Shown here in pieces: positions 14,284-27,252 of a stretch of DNA of 64,000 bases. The stretch comes from Eledone cirrhosa (lineage: Eukaryota > Mollusca > Cephalopoda > Octopoda > Eledonidae). The stretch is from the NCBI GenBank assembly GCA_964016885.1, contig OZ024743.1, forward strand, positions 176,005,074 through 176,069,073, in the 5' to 3' direction. Within the stretch, counting starts at the first letter, position 1; every line of letters starts with the position of its first letter. Under the pieces are notes generated by a model. The model was not told the DNA's origin, did not search any database, and saw nothing but the letters and a program-made list of their open reading frames with translations. A program made the translations under genes and the position numbers.

Positions 14284-14714
14284 GTAGCAGTAACAACAGC
14301 AGTAGTAACAGCAACAGTAGCAGTACCAACAACAGCAGTAACAGTAGTAATAACAGCATTAACATTAGACACAGTAGCAGTAACAACAGCAGTAGTAACA
14401 ACAACAGTAGCAGTAGTAACAACCCTGTAACAGTAGTAATAACAGCATTAACATTAGACACAGTAGCAGTAACAACAGCAGTAGTAACAACAACAGTAGC
14501 AGTACCAACAACCCAGTAACAGTAGTAATAACAGCATTAACATTAGACACAGTAGCAGTAACAACAGCAGTAGTAACAGCAACAGTAGCAGTAGCAACAA
14601 CCCTGTAACAGTAGTAATAACAGCATTAACATTAGACACAGTAGCAGTACCAACAGCAGTAGTAGTAGTAACAATCCAGTAACAGTAGTAATAACAGCAT
14701 TAACATTAGACACA
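14284..14714 (+). repeat. Cassette G, 431-bp form
   Basis: Monomer sizes are 90, 89, 89, 89 and 74, with the 74-mer at 14641-14714. It corresponds to the cassette at 11996 at offset 2,288. Confidence 0.85.
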
Positions 14715-15426
14715 GTAGCAGTAACAACAGCAGTAGTAACAGCAACAGTAGCAGTACCAACAAACCAGTAACAGTAGTAATAACAGCATTAACATTAGAC
14801 ACAGTAGCAGTAACAACAGCAGTAGTAACAGCAACAGTAGTAGTAGTAACAACCCAATAACAGTAGTAATAACAGAATTAACATTAGACACAGTAGCAGT
14901 AACAACAGCAGTAGTAACAGCAACAGTAGCAGTAGTAACAACCCAGTAACAGTAGTAATAACAGCATTAACATTAGACACAGTAGCAGTAACAACAGCAG
15001 TAGTAACAGCAACAGTAGTAGTAGTAACAACCCAATAACAGTAGTAATAACAGCATTAACATTAGACACAGTAGCAGTAACAACAGCAGTAGTAACAGCA
15101 ACAGTAGTAGTAGTAACAACCCTGTAACAGTAGTAATAACAGCATTAACATTAGACACAGTAGCAGTAACAACAGCAGTAGTAACAGCAACAGTAGTAGT
15201 AGTAACAACCCTGTAACAGTAGTAATAACAGCATTAACATTAGACACAGTAGCAGTAACAACAGCAGTAGTAACAATAACAGTAGCAGTAGTAACAACCC
15301 AGTAACAGTAGTAATAACAGCATTAAAGTTAGACACAGTAGCAGTAACAACAGCAGTAGTAACAGCAACAGTAGTAGTAGTAACAACCCTGTAACAGTAG
15401 TAATAACAGCATTAACATTAGACACA

Positions 15427-15767
15427 GTAGCAGTAACAACAGCAGTAGTAACAACAACAGTAGCAGTAGTAACAACCCTGTAACAGTAGTAATAACAGCA
15501 TTAACATTAGACACAGTAGCAGTAACAACAGCAGTAGTAACAACAACAGTAGCAGTACCAACAACCCAGTAACAGTAGTAATAACAGCATTAACATTAGA
15601 CACAGTAGCAGTAACAACAGCAGTAGTAACAGCAACAGTAGCAGTAGCAACAACCCTGTAACAGTAGTAATAACAGCATTAACATTAGACACAGTAGCAG
15701 TACCAACAGCAGTAGTAGTAGTAACAATCCAGTAACAGTAGTAATAACAGCATTAACATTAGACACA
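15427..15767 (+). repeat. Cassette G lacking its leading 90-mer
   Basis: The three 89-mers and the 74-mer (15694-15767) match the cassette at 14284 at offset 1,053. The GTACCAACAACAGCAG 90-mer is absent, and an AAAGTTAGACAC monomer block precedes it instead. The breakpoint lies at or near the cassette's left edge. Confidence 0.8.
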
Positions 15768-16560
15768 GTAGCAGTAACAACGGCAGTAGTAACAGCAACA
15801 GTAGCAGTACCAACAACCCAGTAACAGTAGTAATAACAGCATTAACATTAGACACAGTAGCAGTAACAACAGCAGTAGTAACAGCAACAGTAGTAGTAGT
15901 AACAACCCAATAACAGTAGTAATAACAGAATTAACATTAGACACAGTAGCAGTAACAACAGCAGTAGTAACAGCAACAGTAGCAGTAGTAACAACAGCAG
16001 TAACAGTAGTAATAACAGCATTAACATTAGACACAGTAGCAGTAACAACAGCAGTAGTAACAACAACAGTAGTAGTAGTAACAACCCAGTAACAGTAATA
16101 ATAACAGCATTAACATTAGACACAGTAGCAGTAACAACAGCAGTAGTAACCGCAACAGTAGCAGTAGTAACAACAGCAGTAACAGTAGTAATAACAGTAT
16201 TAACATTAGACACAGTAGCAGTAACAACAGCAGTAGTAACAGCAACAGTAGCAGTACCAACAACCCAGTAACAATAGTAATAACAGCATTAACATTAGAC
16301 ACAGTAGCAGTAACAACAGCAGTAGTAACAGCAACAGTAGCAGTAGTAACAACAACAGTAACAGTAGTAATAACAGCATTAACATTAGACACTGTAGCAG
16401 TAACAACAGCAGTAGTAACAGCAACAGTAGCAGTAGTAACAACCCTGTAACAGTAGTAATAACAGCATTTACATTAGACACAGTAGCAGTAACAACAGCA
16501 GTAGTAACAGCAACAGTAGTAGTAGTAACAACCCAATAACAGTAGTAATAACAGCATTAA
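15768..16560 (+). repeat. Post-cassette block with GTATTAAC and AACAATAG marks
   Basis: Follows the 74-mer and includes ACAGAATTAAC, CAGTAATAATAACAGC, GTAACCGCAAC, ACAGTATTAAC, CAATAGTAATAAC and GCATTTACATTAG. The same ordered marks, with substitutions, follow the cassettes at 18.14, 23.09, 26.0 and 27.68 kb. This is a ~1.1-kb partner block that usually travels with cassette G. Confidence 0.8.
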
Positions 16561-17450
16561 CATTAGACACAGAAGCAGTAACAACAGCAGTAGTAACAAC
16601 AGCAGTAGTAGTAGTAACTACCCAGTAACAGTAGTAATAACAGCATTAACATTAGACACAGTAGCAGTAACAACAGCAGTAGTAACAACAACAGTAGTAG
16701 TAGTAATAACATCATTAATATTAGACACAGTAGCAGTAACAACAGCAGTAGTAACAGCAACAGTAGTAGTAGTAACAACCCAGTAACAGTAGTAATAACA
16801 GCATTAACATTAGACACAGAATCAGTAATAACAGCAGTAGTAACAACAACAGTAGTAGTAGTAACAACCCTGTAACAGTAGTAATAACAGCATTAACATT
16901 AGACATAGTAGCAGTAACAACAGCAGTAGTAACAGCAATAGTAGCAGTACCAACAACCCAGTAACAGTAGTAAATACATCATTAACATTAGACACAGTAG
17001 CAGTAACAACAGCAGTAGTAACAGCAACAGTAGCAGTACCAACAACCCAGTAACAGTAGTAATAACAGCATTAACATTAGACACAGTAGCAGTAACAACA
17101 GCAGTAGTAACAGCAACAGTAGCAGTAGTAACAACAGCAGTAACAGTAGTAATAACAGCATTAACAATAGACACAGTAGCAGTAACAACAGCAGTAGTAA
17201 CAGCAACAGTAGCAGTAGTAACAACCCAGTAACAGTAGTAATAACAGCATTAACATTAGACACAGTAGCAGTAACAACAGCAGTAGTAACAGCAACAGTA
17301 GTAGTAGTAACAACCCAATAACAGTAGTAATAACAGCATTAACATTAGACACAGTAGCAGTAACAACAGCAGTAGTAACAGCAACAGTAGTAGTAGTAAC
17401 AGCCCTGTAACAGTAGTAATAACAGCATTAACATTAGACACAGTAGCAGT
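16561..17450 (+). repeat. Partial third copy of the 8.8-9.7 / 20.0-20.9 kb block
   Basis: Matches 8.8-9.7 kb at offset 7,757. It includes the 69-bp monomer with TTAATATTAGACAC, ACAGAATCAGTAATAAC, the AGCAATAG monomer, GTAAATAC and AACAATAGACAC. Private change: ACATCATTAA in place of ACAGCATTAA in two monomers. Identity of order ends at about 17.45 kb, where the array switches to the block that leads to cassette G. Confidence 0.8.
16661..16729 (+). repeat. 69-bp monomer, copy 2
   Basis: Same 21-bp shortening and TTAATATTAG box as at 8904, with one extra substitution (ACATCATT). Confidence 0.85.
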
Positions 17451-17709
17451 AACAACAGCAGTAGTAACAGCAACAGTAGCAGTAGTAACAACCCAGTAAC
17501 AGTAGTAATAACAGCATTAACATTAGACACAGTAGCAGTAACAACAGCAGTAGTAACAACAACAGTAGTAGTAGTAACAACCCTGTAACAGTAGTAATAA
17601 CAGCATTAACATTAGACACAGTAGCAGTAACAACAGCAGTAGTAACAACAACAGTAGCAGTAGTAACAACCCTGTAACAGTAGTAATAACAGCATTAACA
17701 TTAGACACA

Positions 17710-18140
17710 GTAGCAGTAACAACAGCAGTAGTAACAGCAACAGTAGCAGTACCAACAACAGCAGTAACAGTAGTAATAACAGCATTAACATTAGACACAG
17801 TAGCAGTAACAACAGCAGTAGTAACAACAACAGTAGCAGTAGTAACAACCCTGTAACAGTAGTAATAACAGCATTAACATTAGACACAGTAGCAGTAACA
17901 ACAGCAGTAGTAACAACAACAGTAGCAGTACCAACAACCCAGTAACAGTAGTAATAACAGCATTAACATTAGACACAGTAGCAGTAACAACAGCAGTAGT
18001 AACAGCAACAGTAGCAGTAGCAACAACCCTGTAACAGTAGTAATAACAGCATTAACATTAGACACAGTAGCAGTACCAACAGCAGTAGTAGTAGTAACAA
18101 TCCAGTAACAGTAGTAATAACAGCATTAACATTAGACACA
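17710..18140 (+). repeat. Cassette G, 431-bp form
   Basis: Monomer sizes are 90, 89, 89, 89 and 74, with the 74-mer at 18067-18140. It matches the cassette at 14284 at offset 3,426. Confidence 0.85.
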
Positions 18141-19130
18141 GTAGCAGTAACAACAGCAGTATTAACAGCAACAGTAGCAGTACCAACAACCCAGTAACAG
18201 TAGTAATAACAGCATTAACATTAGACACAGTAGCAGTAACAACAGCAGTAGTAACAGCAACAGTAGTAGTAGTAACAACCCAATAACAGTAGTAATAACA
18301 GAATTAACATTAGACACAGTAGCAGTAACAACAGCAGTAGTAACAGCAACAGTAGCAGTAGTAACAACAGCAGTAACAGTAGTAATAACAGCATTAACAT
18401 TAGACACAGTAGCAGTAACAACAGCAGTAGTAACAGCAACAGTAGCAGTAGTAACAACAGCAGTAACAGTAGTAATAACAGCATTAACATTAGACACAGT
18501 AGCAGTAACAACAGCAGTAGTAACAACAACAGTAGTAGTAGTAACAACCCAGTAACAGTAATAATAACAGCATTAACATTAGACACAGTAGCAGTAACAA
18601 CAGCAGTAGTAACCGCAACAGTAGCAGTAGTAACAACCCAATAACAGTAGTAATAACAGAATTAACATTAGACACAGTAGCAGTAACAACAGCAGTAGTA
18701 ACAGCAACAGTAGCAGTACCAACAACCCAGTAACAATAGTAATAACAGCATTAACATTAGACACAGTAGCAGTAACAACAGCAGTAGTAACAGCAACAGT
18801 AGCAGTAATAACAACAACAGTAACAGTAGTAATAACAGCATTAACATTAGACACTGTAGCAGTAACAACAGCAGTAGTAACAGCAACAGTAGCAGTAGTA
18901 ACAACCCTGTAACAGTAGTAATAACAGCATTTACATTAGACACAGTAGCAGTAACAACAGCAGTAGTAACAGCAACAGTAGTAGTAGTAACAACCCAATA
19001 ACAGTAGTAATAACAGCATTAACATTAGACACAGAAGCAGTAACAACAGCAGTAGTAACAACAGCAGTAGTAGTAGTAACAACCCAGTAACAGTAGTAAT
19101 AACAGCATTAACATTAGACACAGTAGCAGT
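18141..19130 (+). repeat. Second copy of the post-cassette block
   Basis: Carries the ordered marks ACAGAATTAAC, CAGTAATAATAAC, GTAACCGCAAC, CAATAGTAATAAC, ACACTGTAGCAG, GCATTTACATTAG and ACAGAAGCAG as in the 15.77-kb copy (offset about 2,462 in its second half). The first half contains two additional 90-mers and a GTATTAACAGC variant. Confidence 0.8.
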
Positions 19131-20101
19131 AACAACATCAGTAGTAACAACAACAGTAGCAGTAGTAACAACCCAGTAACAGTAGTAATAACAGCATTAA
19201 CATTAGACACAGTAGCAGTAACAACAGCAGTAGTAACAGCAACAGTAGTTGTAGTAACAACCCAATAACAGTAGTAATAACAGCATTAACATTAGACACA
19301 GTAGCAGTAACAACAGCAGTAGTAACAGCAACAGTAGTAGTAGTAACAACCCTGTAACAGTAGTAATAACAGCATTAACATTAGACACAGTAGCAGTAAC
19401 AACAGCAGTAGTAACAGCAACAGTAGTAGTAGTAACAACCCTGTAACAGTAGTAATAACAGCATTAACATTAGACACAGTAGCAGTAACAACAGCAGTAG
19501 TAACAATAACAGTAGCAGTAGTAACAACCCAGTAACAGTAGTAATAACAGCATTAACGTTAGACACAGTAGCAGTAACAACAGCAGTAGTAACAGCAACA
19601 GTAGTAGTAGTAACAACCCTGTAACAGTAGTAATAACAGCATTAACATTAGACACAGTAGCAGTAACAACAGCAGTAGTAACAACAACAGTAGCAGTAGT
19701 AACAACACAGTAACAGTAGCAATAACAGCATTAACATTAGACACAGTAGCAGTAACAACAGCAGTAGTAACAACAACAGTAGTAGTAGTAACAACCCTGT
19801 AACAGTAGTAATAACAACATTAACATTAGACATAGTAGCAGTAACAACAGCAGTAGTAACAGCAATAGTAGCAGTACCAACAACCCAGTAACAGTAGTAA
19901 TAACAGCATTAACATTAGACACAGTAGCAGTAACAACAGCAGTAGTAACAACAACAGTAGCAGTAGTAACAACCCTGTAACAGTAGTAATAACAGCATTA
20001 ACATTAGACACAGTAGCAGTAACAACAGCAGTAGTAACAACAACAGTAGTAGTAGTAACAACCCTGTAACAGTAGTAATAACAGCATTAACATTAGACAC
20101 A

Positions 20102-20170
20102 GTAGCAGTAACAACAGCAGTAGTAACAACAACAGTAGTAGTAGTAATAACAGCATTAATATTAGACACA
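20102..20170 (+). repeat. 69-bp monomer, copy 3
   Basis: Identical layout to the copy at 8904 (offset 11,198), with the TTAATATTAG box. Confidence 0.85.
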
Positions 20171-21328
20171 GTAGCAGTAACAACAGCAGTAGTAACAACA
20201 ACAGTAGTAGTAGTAACAACCCAGTAACAGTAGTAATAACAGCATTAACATTAGACACAGAATCAGTAATAACAGCAGTAGTAACAACAACAGTAGTAGT
20301 AGTAACAACCCTGTAACAGTAATAATAACAGCATTAACATTAGACATAGTAGCAGTAACAACAGCAGTAGTAACAGCAATAGTAGCAGTACCAACAACCC
20401 AGTAACAGTAGTAAATACAGCATTAACATTAGACACAGTAGCAGTAACAACAGCAGTAGTAACAGCAACAGTAGCAGTACCAACAACCCAGTAACAGTAG
20501 TAATAACAGCATTAACATTAGACACAGTAGCAGTAACAACAGCAGTAGTAACAGCAACAGTAGCAGTAGTAACAACAGCAGTAACAGTAGTAATAACAGC
20601 ATTAACAATAGACACAGTAGCAGTAACAACAGCAGTAGTAACAGCAACAGTAGCAGTAGTAACAACCCAGTAACAGTAGTAATAACAGCATTAACATTAG
20701 ACACAGTAGCAGTAACAACAGCAGTAGTAACAGCAACAGTAGTAGTAGTAACAACCCAATAACAGTAGTAATAACAGCATTAACATTAGACTCAGTAGCA
20801 GTAACAACAGCAGTAGTAACAGCAACAGTAGTAGTAGTAACAACCCTGTAACAGTAGTAATAACAGCATTAACATTAGACACAGTAGCAGTAACAACAGC
20901 AGTAGTAACAACAGCAGTAGTAGTAGTAACAACACTGTAACAGTAGTAATAACAGCATTAACATTAGACACAGTAGCAGTAACAACAGCAGTAGTAACAG
21001 CAACAGTAGTAGTAGTAACAACCCAATAACAGTAGTAATAACAGCATTAACATTAGACACAGTAGCAGTAACAACAGCAGTAGTAACAGCAACAGTAGTA
21101 GTAGTAACAACCCTGTAACAGTAGTAATAACAGCATTAACATTAGACAGAGTAGCAGTAACAACAGCAGTAGTAACAATAACAGTAGCAGTAGTAACAAC
21201 CCAGTAACAGTAGTAATAACAGCATTAACGTTAGACACAGTAGCAGTAACAACAGCAGTAGTAACAACAACAGTAGCAGTAGTAACAACCCAATAACAGT
21301 AGTAATAACAACATTAACATTAGACACA

Positions 21329-21423
21329 GTAGCAGTAACAACAGCAGTAGCAGTAGTAACAACCCTGTAACAGTACTAACAACAGCATTAACAGTAGTAA
21401 TAACAGCATTAACATTAGACACA
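21329..21423 (+). repeat. 95-bp monomer, copy 4
   Basis: Matches the copy at 10131 at offset 11,198, including CAGTACTAAC. It has AACAGCATTAACAG in place of AACAGCAGTAACAG. It lies just left of the 2,914-bp duplication boundary. Confidence 0.85.
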
Positions 21424-24314
21424 GTAGCAGTAACAACAGCAGTAGTAACAGCAACAGTAGCAGTACCAACAACCCAGTAACAGTAGTAATAACAGCATTA
21501 ACATTAGACACAGTAGCAGTAACAACACCAGTAGTAACAGCAACATTAGCAGTAGTAACAACAGCAGTAACAGTAGTAATAACAGCATTAACATTAGACA
21601 CAGTAGCAGTAACAACAGCAGTAGTAACAGCAACAGTAGCAGTAGTAACAACAGCAGTAACAGTAGTAATGACAGCATTAACATTAGACACAGTAGCAGT
21701 AACAACAGCAGTAGTAACAACAACAGTAGTAGTAGTAACAACCCAGTAACAGTAGTAAAAACAGCATTAACATTAGACACAGTAGCAGTAACAACAGCAG
21801 TAGTAACAGCAACAGTAGCAGTACCAACAACCCAGTAACAGTAGTAATAACAGCATTAACATTAGACACAGTAGCAGTAACAACAGCAGTAGTAACGACA
21901 ACAGTAGCAGCAGTAACAACCCTGTAACAGTAGTAATAACAGCATTAACATTAGACACAGTAGCAGTAACAACAGCAGTAGTAACAGCAACAGTAGCAGT
22001 AGTAACAACAGCAGTAACAGTAGTAATAACAGCATTAACATTAGACACAGTAGCAGTAACAACAGCAGTAGTAACAGCAACAGTAGCAGTAGTAACAACC
22101 TTGTAACAGTAGTAATAACAGCATTAACATTAGACACAGTAGCAGTAACAACAGCAGTAGTAACAACAACAGTAGTAGTAGTAATAACCCTGTAACTGTA
22201 GTAATAACAGCATTAACATTAGACACAGTAGCAGTAACAACAGCAGTAGTAACAGCAACAGTAGTAGTAGTAACAACCCTGTAACAGTAGTAATAACAGC
22301 ATTAACATTAGACACAGTAGCAGTAACAACAGCAGTAGTAACAACAACAGTAGTAGTAGTAACAACCCTGTAACAGTAGTAATAACAGCATTAACATTAG
22401 ACACAGTAGCAGTAACAACAGCAGTAGTAACAACAAAAGTAGCAGTAGTAACAACCCTGTAACAGTAGTAATAACAGCATTAACATTAGACACAGTAGCA
22501 GTAACAACAGCAGTAGTAACAGCAACAGTAGCAGTACCAACAACAGCAGTAACAGTAGTAATAACAGCATTAACATTAGACACAGTAGCAGTAACAACAG
22601 CAGTAGTAACAACAACAGTAGCAGTAGTAACAACCCTGTAACAGTAGTAATAACAGCATTAACATTAGACACAGTAGCAGTAACAACAGCAGTAGTAACA
22701 GCAACAGTAGCAGTAGCAACAACCCTGTAACAGTAGTAATAACAGCATTAACATTAGACACATAGCAGTAACAACAACAGTAGCAGTAGTAACAACCCTG
22801 TAACAGTAGTAATAACAGCATTAACATTAGACACAGTAGCAGTAACAACAGCAGTAGTAACAACAACAGTAGCAGTACCAACAACCCAGTAACAGTAGTA
22901 ATAACAGCATTAACATTAGACACAGTAGCAGTAACAACAACAGTAGTAACAGCAACAGTAGCAGTAGCAACAACCCTGTAACAGTAGTAATAACAGCATT
23001 AACATTAGACACAGTAGCAGTACCAACAGCAGTAGTAGTAGTAACAATCCAGTAACAGTAGTAATAACAGCATTAACATTAGACACAGTAGCAGTAACAA
23101 CAGCAGTAGTAACAGCAACAGTAGCAGTACCAACAACCCAGTAACAGTAGTAATAACAGCATTAACATTAGACACAGTAGCAGTAATAACAGCAGTAGTA
23201 ACAGCAACAGTAGTAGTAGTAACAACCCAATAACAGTAGTAATAACAGAATTAACATTAGACACAGTAGCAGTAACAACAGCAGTAGTAACAGCAACAGT
23301 AGCAGTAGTAACAACAGCAGTAACAGTAGTAATAACAGCATTAACATTAGACACAGTAGCAGTAACAACAGCAGTAGTAACAGCAACAGTAGCAGTAATA
23401 ACAACAGCAGTAACAGTAGTAATAACAGCATTAACATTAGACACAGTAGCAGTAACAACAGCAGTAGTAACAACAACAGTAGTAGTAGTAACAACCCAGT
23501 AACAGTAATAATAACAGCATTAACATTAGACACAGTAGCAGTAACAACAGCAGTAGTAACAGCAACAGTAGCAGTAGTAACAACAGCAGTAACAGTAGTA
23601 ATAACAGTATTAACATTAGACACAGTAGCAGTAACAACAGCAGTAGTAACAGCAACAGTAGCAGTACCAACAACCCAGTAACAATAGTAATAACAGCATT
23701 AACATTAGACACAGTAGCAGTAACAACAGCAGTAGTAACAGCAACAGTAGCAGTAGTAACAACAACAGTAACAGTAGTAATAACAGCATTAACATTAGAC
23801 ACAGTAGCAGTAACAACAGCAGTAGTAACAGCAACAGTAGCAGTAGTAACAACCCTGTAACAGTAGTAATAACAGCATTTACATTAGACACAGTAGCAGT
23901 AACAACAGCAGTAGTAACAGCAACAGTAGTAGTAGTAACAACCCAATAACAGTAGTAATAACAGCATTAACATTAGACACAGAAGCAGTAACAACAGCAG
24001 TAGTAACAACAGTAGTAGTAGTAGTAACAACCCAGTAACAGTAGTAATAACAGCATTAACATTAGACACAGTAGCAGTAACAACAGCAGTAGTAACAGCA
24101 ACAGTAGCAGTAGTAACAACCCAGTAACAGTAGTAATAACAGCATTAACATTAGACACAGTAGCAGTAACAACAGCAGTAGTAACAACAACAGTAGTAGT
24201 AGTAACAACCCTGTAACAGTAGTAATAACAGCATTAACATTAGACACAGTAGCAGTAACAACAGCAGTAGTAACAAGAACAGTAGCAGTAGTAACAACCC
24301 TGTAACAGTAGTAA
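21400..24314 (+). repeat. 2,914-bp tandem duplication, copy 1
   Basis: Order and rare variants repeat at offset 2,914 (2,915 after about 25.86 kb). Shared marks are CAACACCAGTAG, ACATTAGCAG, GTAATGAC, GTAACGAC with CAGCAGTAAC, AACCTTG, the 73-bp monomer with GACACATAGC, cassette G and the post-cassette block. The edges lie within about one monomer of the given positions. Confidence 0.9.
22495..23087 (+). repeat. Cassette G, expanded form
   Basis: Begins with the GTACCAACAACAGCAG 90-mer and ends with the 74-mer at 23014-23087, with two additional units between. One is a 73-bp monomer (22763-22835) that starts TAGCAGTAAC because bases of CACAGTAGC are deleted. This expanded form occurs only in the two 2,914-bp copies. 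Confidence 0.85.
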
Positions 24315-27240
24315 TAACAGCATTAACATTAGACACAGTAGCAGTAACAACAGCAGTAGTAACAGCAACAGTAGCAGTACCAACAACCCAGTAACAGTAG
24401 TAATAACAGCATTAACATTAGACACAGTAGCAGTAACAACACCAGTAGTAACAGCAACATTAGCAGTAGTAACAACAGCAGTAACAGTAGTAATAACAGC
24501 ATTAACATTAGACACAGTAGCAGTAACAACAGCAGTAGTAACAGCAACAGTAGCAGTAGTAACAACAGCAGTAACAGTAGTAATGACAGCATTAACATTA
24601 GACACAGTAGCAGTAACAACAGCAGTAGTAACAACAACAGTAGTAGTAGTAACAACCCAGTAACAGTAGTAAAAACAGCATTAACATTAGACACAGTAGC
24701 AGTAACAACAGCAGTAGTAACAGCAACAGTAGCAGTACCAACAACCCAGTAACAGTAGTAATAACAGCATTAACATTAGACACAGTAGCAGTAACAACAG
24801 CAGTAGTAACGACAACAGTAGCAGCAGTAACAACCCTGTAACAGTAGTAATAACAGCATTAACATTAGACACAGTAGCAGTAACAACAGCAGTAGTAACA
24901 GCAACAGTAGCAGTAGTAACAACAGCAGTAACAGTAGTAATAACAGCATTAACATTAGACACAGTAGCAGTAACAACAGCAGTAGTAACAGCAACAGTAG
25001 CAGTAGTAACAACCTTGTAACAGTAGTAATAACAGCATTAACATTAGACACAGTAGCAGTAACAACAGCAGTAGTAACAACAACAGTAGTAGTAGTAATA
25101 ACCCTGTAAATGTAGTAATAACAGCATTAACATTAGACACAGTAGCAGTAACAACAGCAGTAGTAACAGCAACAGTAGTAGTAGTAACAACCCTGTAACA
25201 GTAGTAATAACAGCATTAACATTAGACACAGTAGCAGTAACAACAGCAGTAGTAACAACAACAGTAGTAGTAGTAACAACCCTGTAACAGTAGTAATAAC
25301 AGCATTAACATTAGACACAGTAGCAGTAACAACAGCAGTAGTAACAACAAAAGTAGCAGTAGTAACAACCCTGTAACAGTAGTAATAACAGCATTAACAT
25401 TAGACACAGTAGCAGTAACAACAGCAGTATTAACAGCAACAGTAGCAGTACCAACAACAGCAGTAACAGTAGTAATAACAGCATTAACATTAGACACAGT
25501 AGCAGTAACAACAGCAGTAGTAACAACAACAGTAGCAGTAGTAACAACCCTGTAACAGTAGTAATAACAGCATTAGCATTAGACGCAGTAGCAGTAACAA
25601 CAGCAGTAGTAACAGCAACAGTAGCAGTAGCAACAACCCTGTAACAGTAGTAATAACAGCATTAACATTAGACACATAGCAGTAACAACAACAATAGCAG
25701 TAGTAACAACCCTGTAACAGTAGTAATAACAGCATTAACATTAGACACAGTAGCAGTAACAACAGCAGTAGTAACAACAACAGTAGCAGTACCAACAACC
25801 CAGTAACAGTAGTAATAACAGCATTAACATTAGACACAGTAGCAGTAACAACAACAGTAGTAAACAGCAACAGTAGCAGTAGCAACAACCCTGTAACAGT
25901 AGTAATAACAGCATTAACATTAGACACAGTAGCAGTACCAACAGCAGTAGTAGTGGTAACAATCCAGTAACAGTAGTAATAACAGCATTAACATTAGACA
26001 CAGTAGCAGTAACAACAGCAGTAGTAACAGCAACAGTAGCAGTACCAACAACCCAGTAACAGTAGTAATAACAGCATTAACATTAGACACAGTAGCAGTA
26101 ATAACAGCATTAGTAACAGCAACAGTAGTAGTAGTAACAACCCAATAACAGTAGTAATAACAGAATTAACATTAGACACAGTAGCAGTAACAACAGCAGT
26201 AGTAACAGCAACAGTAGCAGTAGTAACAACAGCAGTAACAGTAGTAATAACAGCATTAACATTAGACACAGTAGCAGTAACAACAGCAGTAGTAACAGCA
26301 ACAGTAGCAGTAATAACAACAGCAGTAACAGTAGTAATAACAGCATTAACATTAGACACAGTAGCAGTAACAACAGCAGTAGTAACAACAACAGTAGTAG
26401 TAGTAACAACCCAGTAACAGTAATAATAACAGCATTAACATTAGACACAGTAGCAGTAACAACAGCAGTAGTAACAGCAACAGTAGCAGTAGTAACAACA
26501 GCAGTAACAGTAGTAATAACAGTATTAACATTAGACACAGTAGCAGTAACAACAGCAGTAGTAACAGCAACAGTAGCAGTACCAACAACCCAGTAACAAT
26601 AGTAATAACAGCATTAACATTAGACACAGTAGCAGTAACAACAGCAGTAGTAACAGCAACAGTAGCAGTAGTAACAACAACAGTAACAGTAGTAATAACA
26701 GCATTAACATTAGACACAGTAGCAGTAACAACAGCAGTAGTAACAGCAACAGTAGCAGTAGTAACAACCCTGTAACAGTAGTAATAACAGCATTTACATT
26801 AGACACAGTAGCAGTAACAACAGCAGTAGTAACAGCAACAGTAGTAGTAGTAACAACCCAATAACAGTAGTAATAACAGCATTAACATTAGACACAGAAG
26901 CAGTAACAACAGCAGTAGTAACAACAGTAGTAGTAGTAGTAACAACCCAGTAACAGTAGTAATAACAGCATTAACATTAGACACAGTAGCAGTAACAACA
27001 GCAGTAGTAACAGCAACAGTAGCAGTAGTAACAACCCAGTAACAGTAGTAATAACAGCATTAACATTAGACACAGTAGCAGTAACAACAGCAGTAGTAAC
27101 AACAACAGTAGTAGTAGTAACAACCCTGTAACAGTAGTAATAACAGCATTAACATTAGACACAGTAGCAGTAACAACAGCAGTAGTAACAAGAACAGTAG
27201 CAGTAGTAACAACCCTGTAACAGTAGTAATAACAGCATTA
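24315..27240 (+). repeat. 2,914-bp tandem duplication, copy 2
   Basis: Nearly identical to copy 1. By eye I found only these differences: CTGTAAATG for CTGTAACTG (about 25108), GTATTAACAGC (about 25428), GCATTAGCATTAGACGC (about 25571), AACAATAGC (about 25691), a 1-bp insertion GTAAACAGC (about 25861), GTAGTGGTAAC (about 25953), and AGCATTAGTAAC (about 26108). About seven differences in 2.9 kb means a very young duplication. Most of them cluster at 25.4-26.1 kb. Confidence 0.9.
25409..26002 (+). repeat. Cassette G, expanded form, second copy
   Basis: Counterpart of 22495-23087, one base longer because of GTAAACAGC. The 74-mer is at 25929-26002 and carries GTAGTGGTAAC. Confidence 0.85.
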
Positions 27241-27252
27241 ACATTAGACACA

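Larger units (their letters stand above)
12747..14938 (+). repeat. ~2.2-kb higher-order block, copy 2 of a near-tandem pair
   Basis: Matches 10,548-12,650 monomer by monomer at offset 2,199 up to about 13.99 kb, then at 2,288. One additional 89-mer, with CAGTAGTAACAACCCAG and GTAACGACAGC next to it, lies around 14.02-14.11 kb. It starts with GCATTGACATTAG at 12770 and ends after ACAGAATTAAC near 14876. Confidence 0.8.
19200..23087 (+). repeat. 11.1-11.2-kb-spaced higher-order block, copy 2
   Basis: Partner of 8.1-12.35 kb. Shared marks in order are ACGTTAG, CAACACAG, the AGCAATAG monomer, the 69-mer, AGAATCAG, GTAAATAC, AACAATAG, the 95-mer, ACATTAGCAG, GTAATGAC and GTAACGAC. It then runs into the 2,914-bp tandem pair, so the two large events overlap here. 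Confidence 0.85.

Noticed and set aside
22763..22835. 73-bp monomer with GACACATAGC as a possible insertion or attachment site
   Set aside because: It is explained by a small deletion in the CACAGTAGC stretch plus shortening of the variable half. Its second occurrence near 25.68 kb is simply the other copy of the 2,914-bp duplication.
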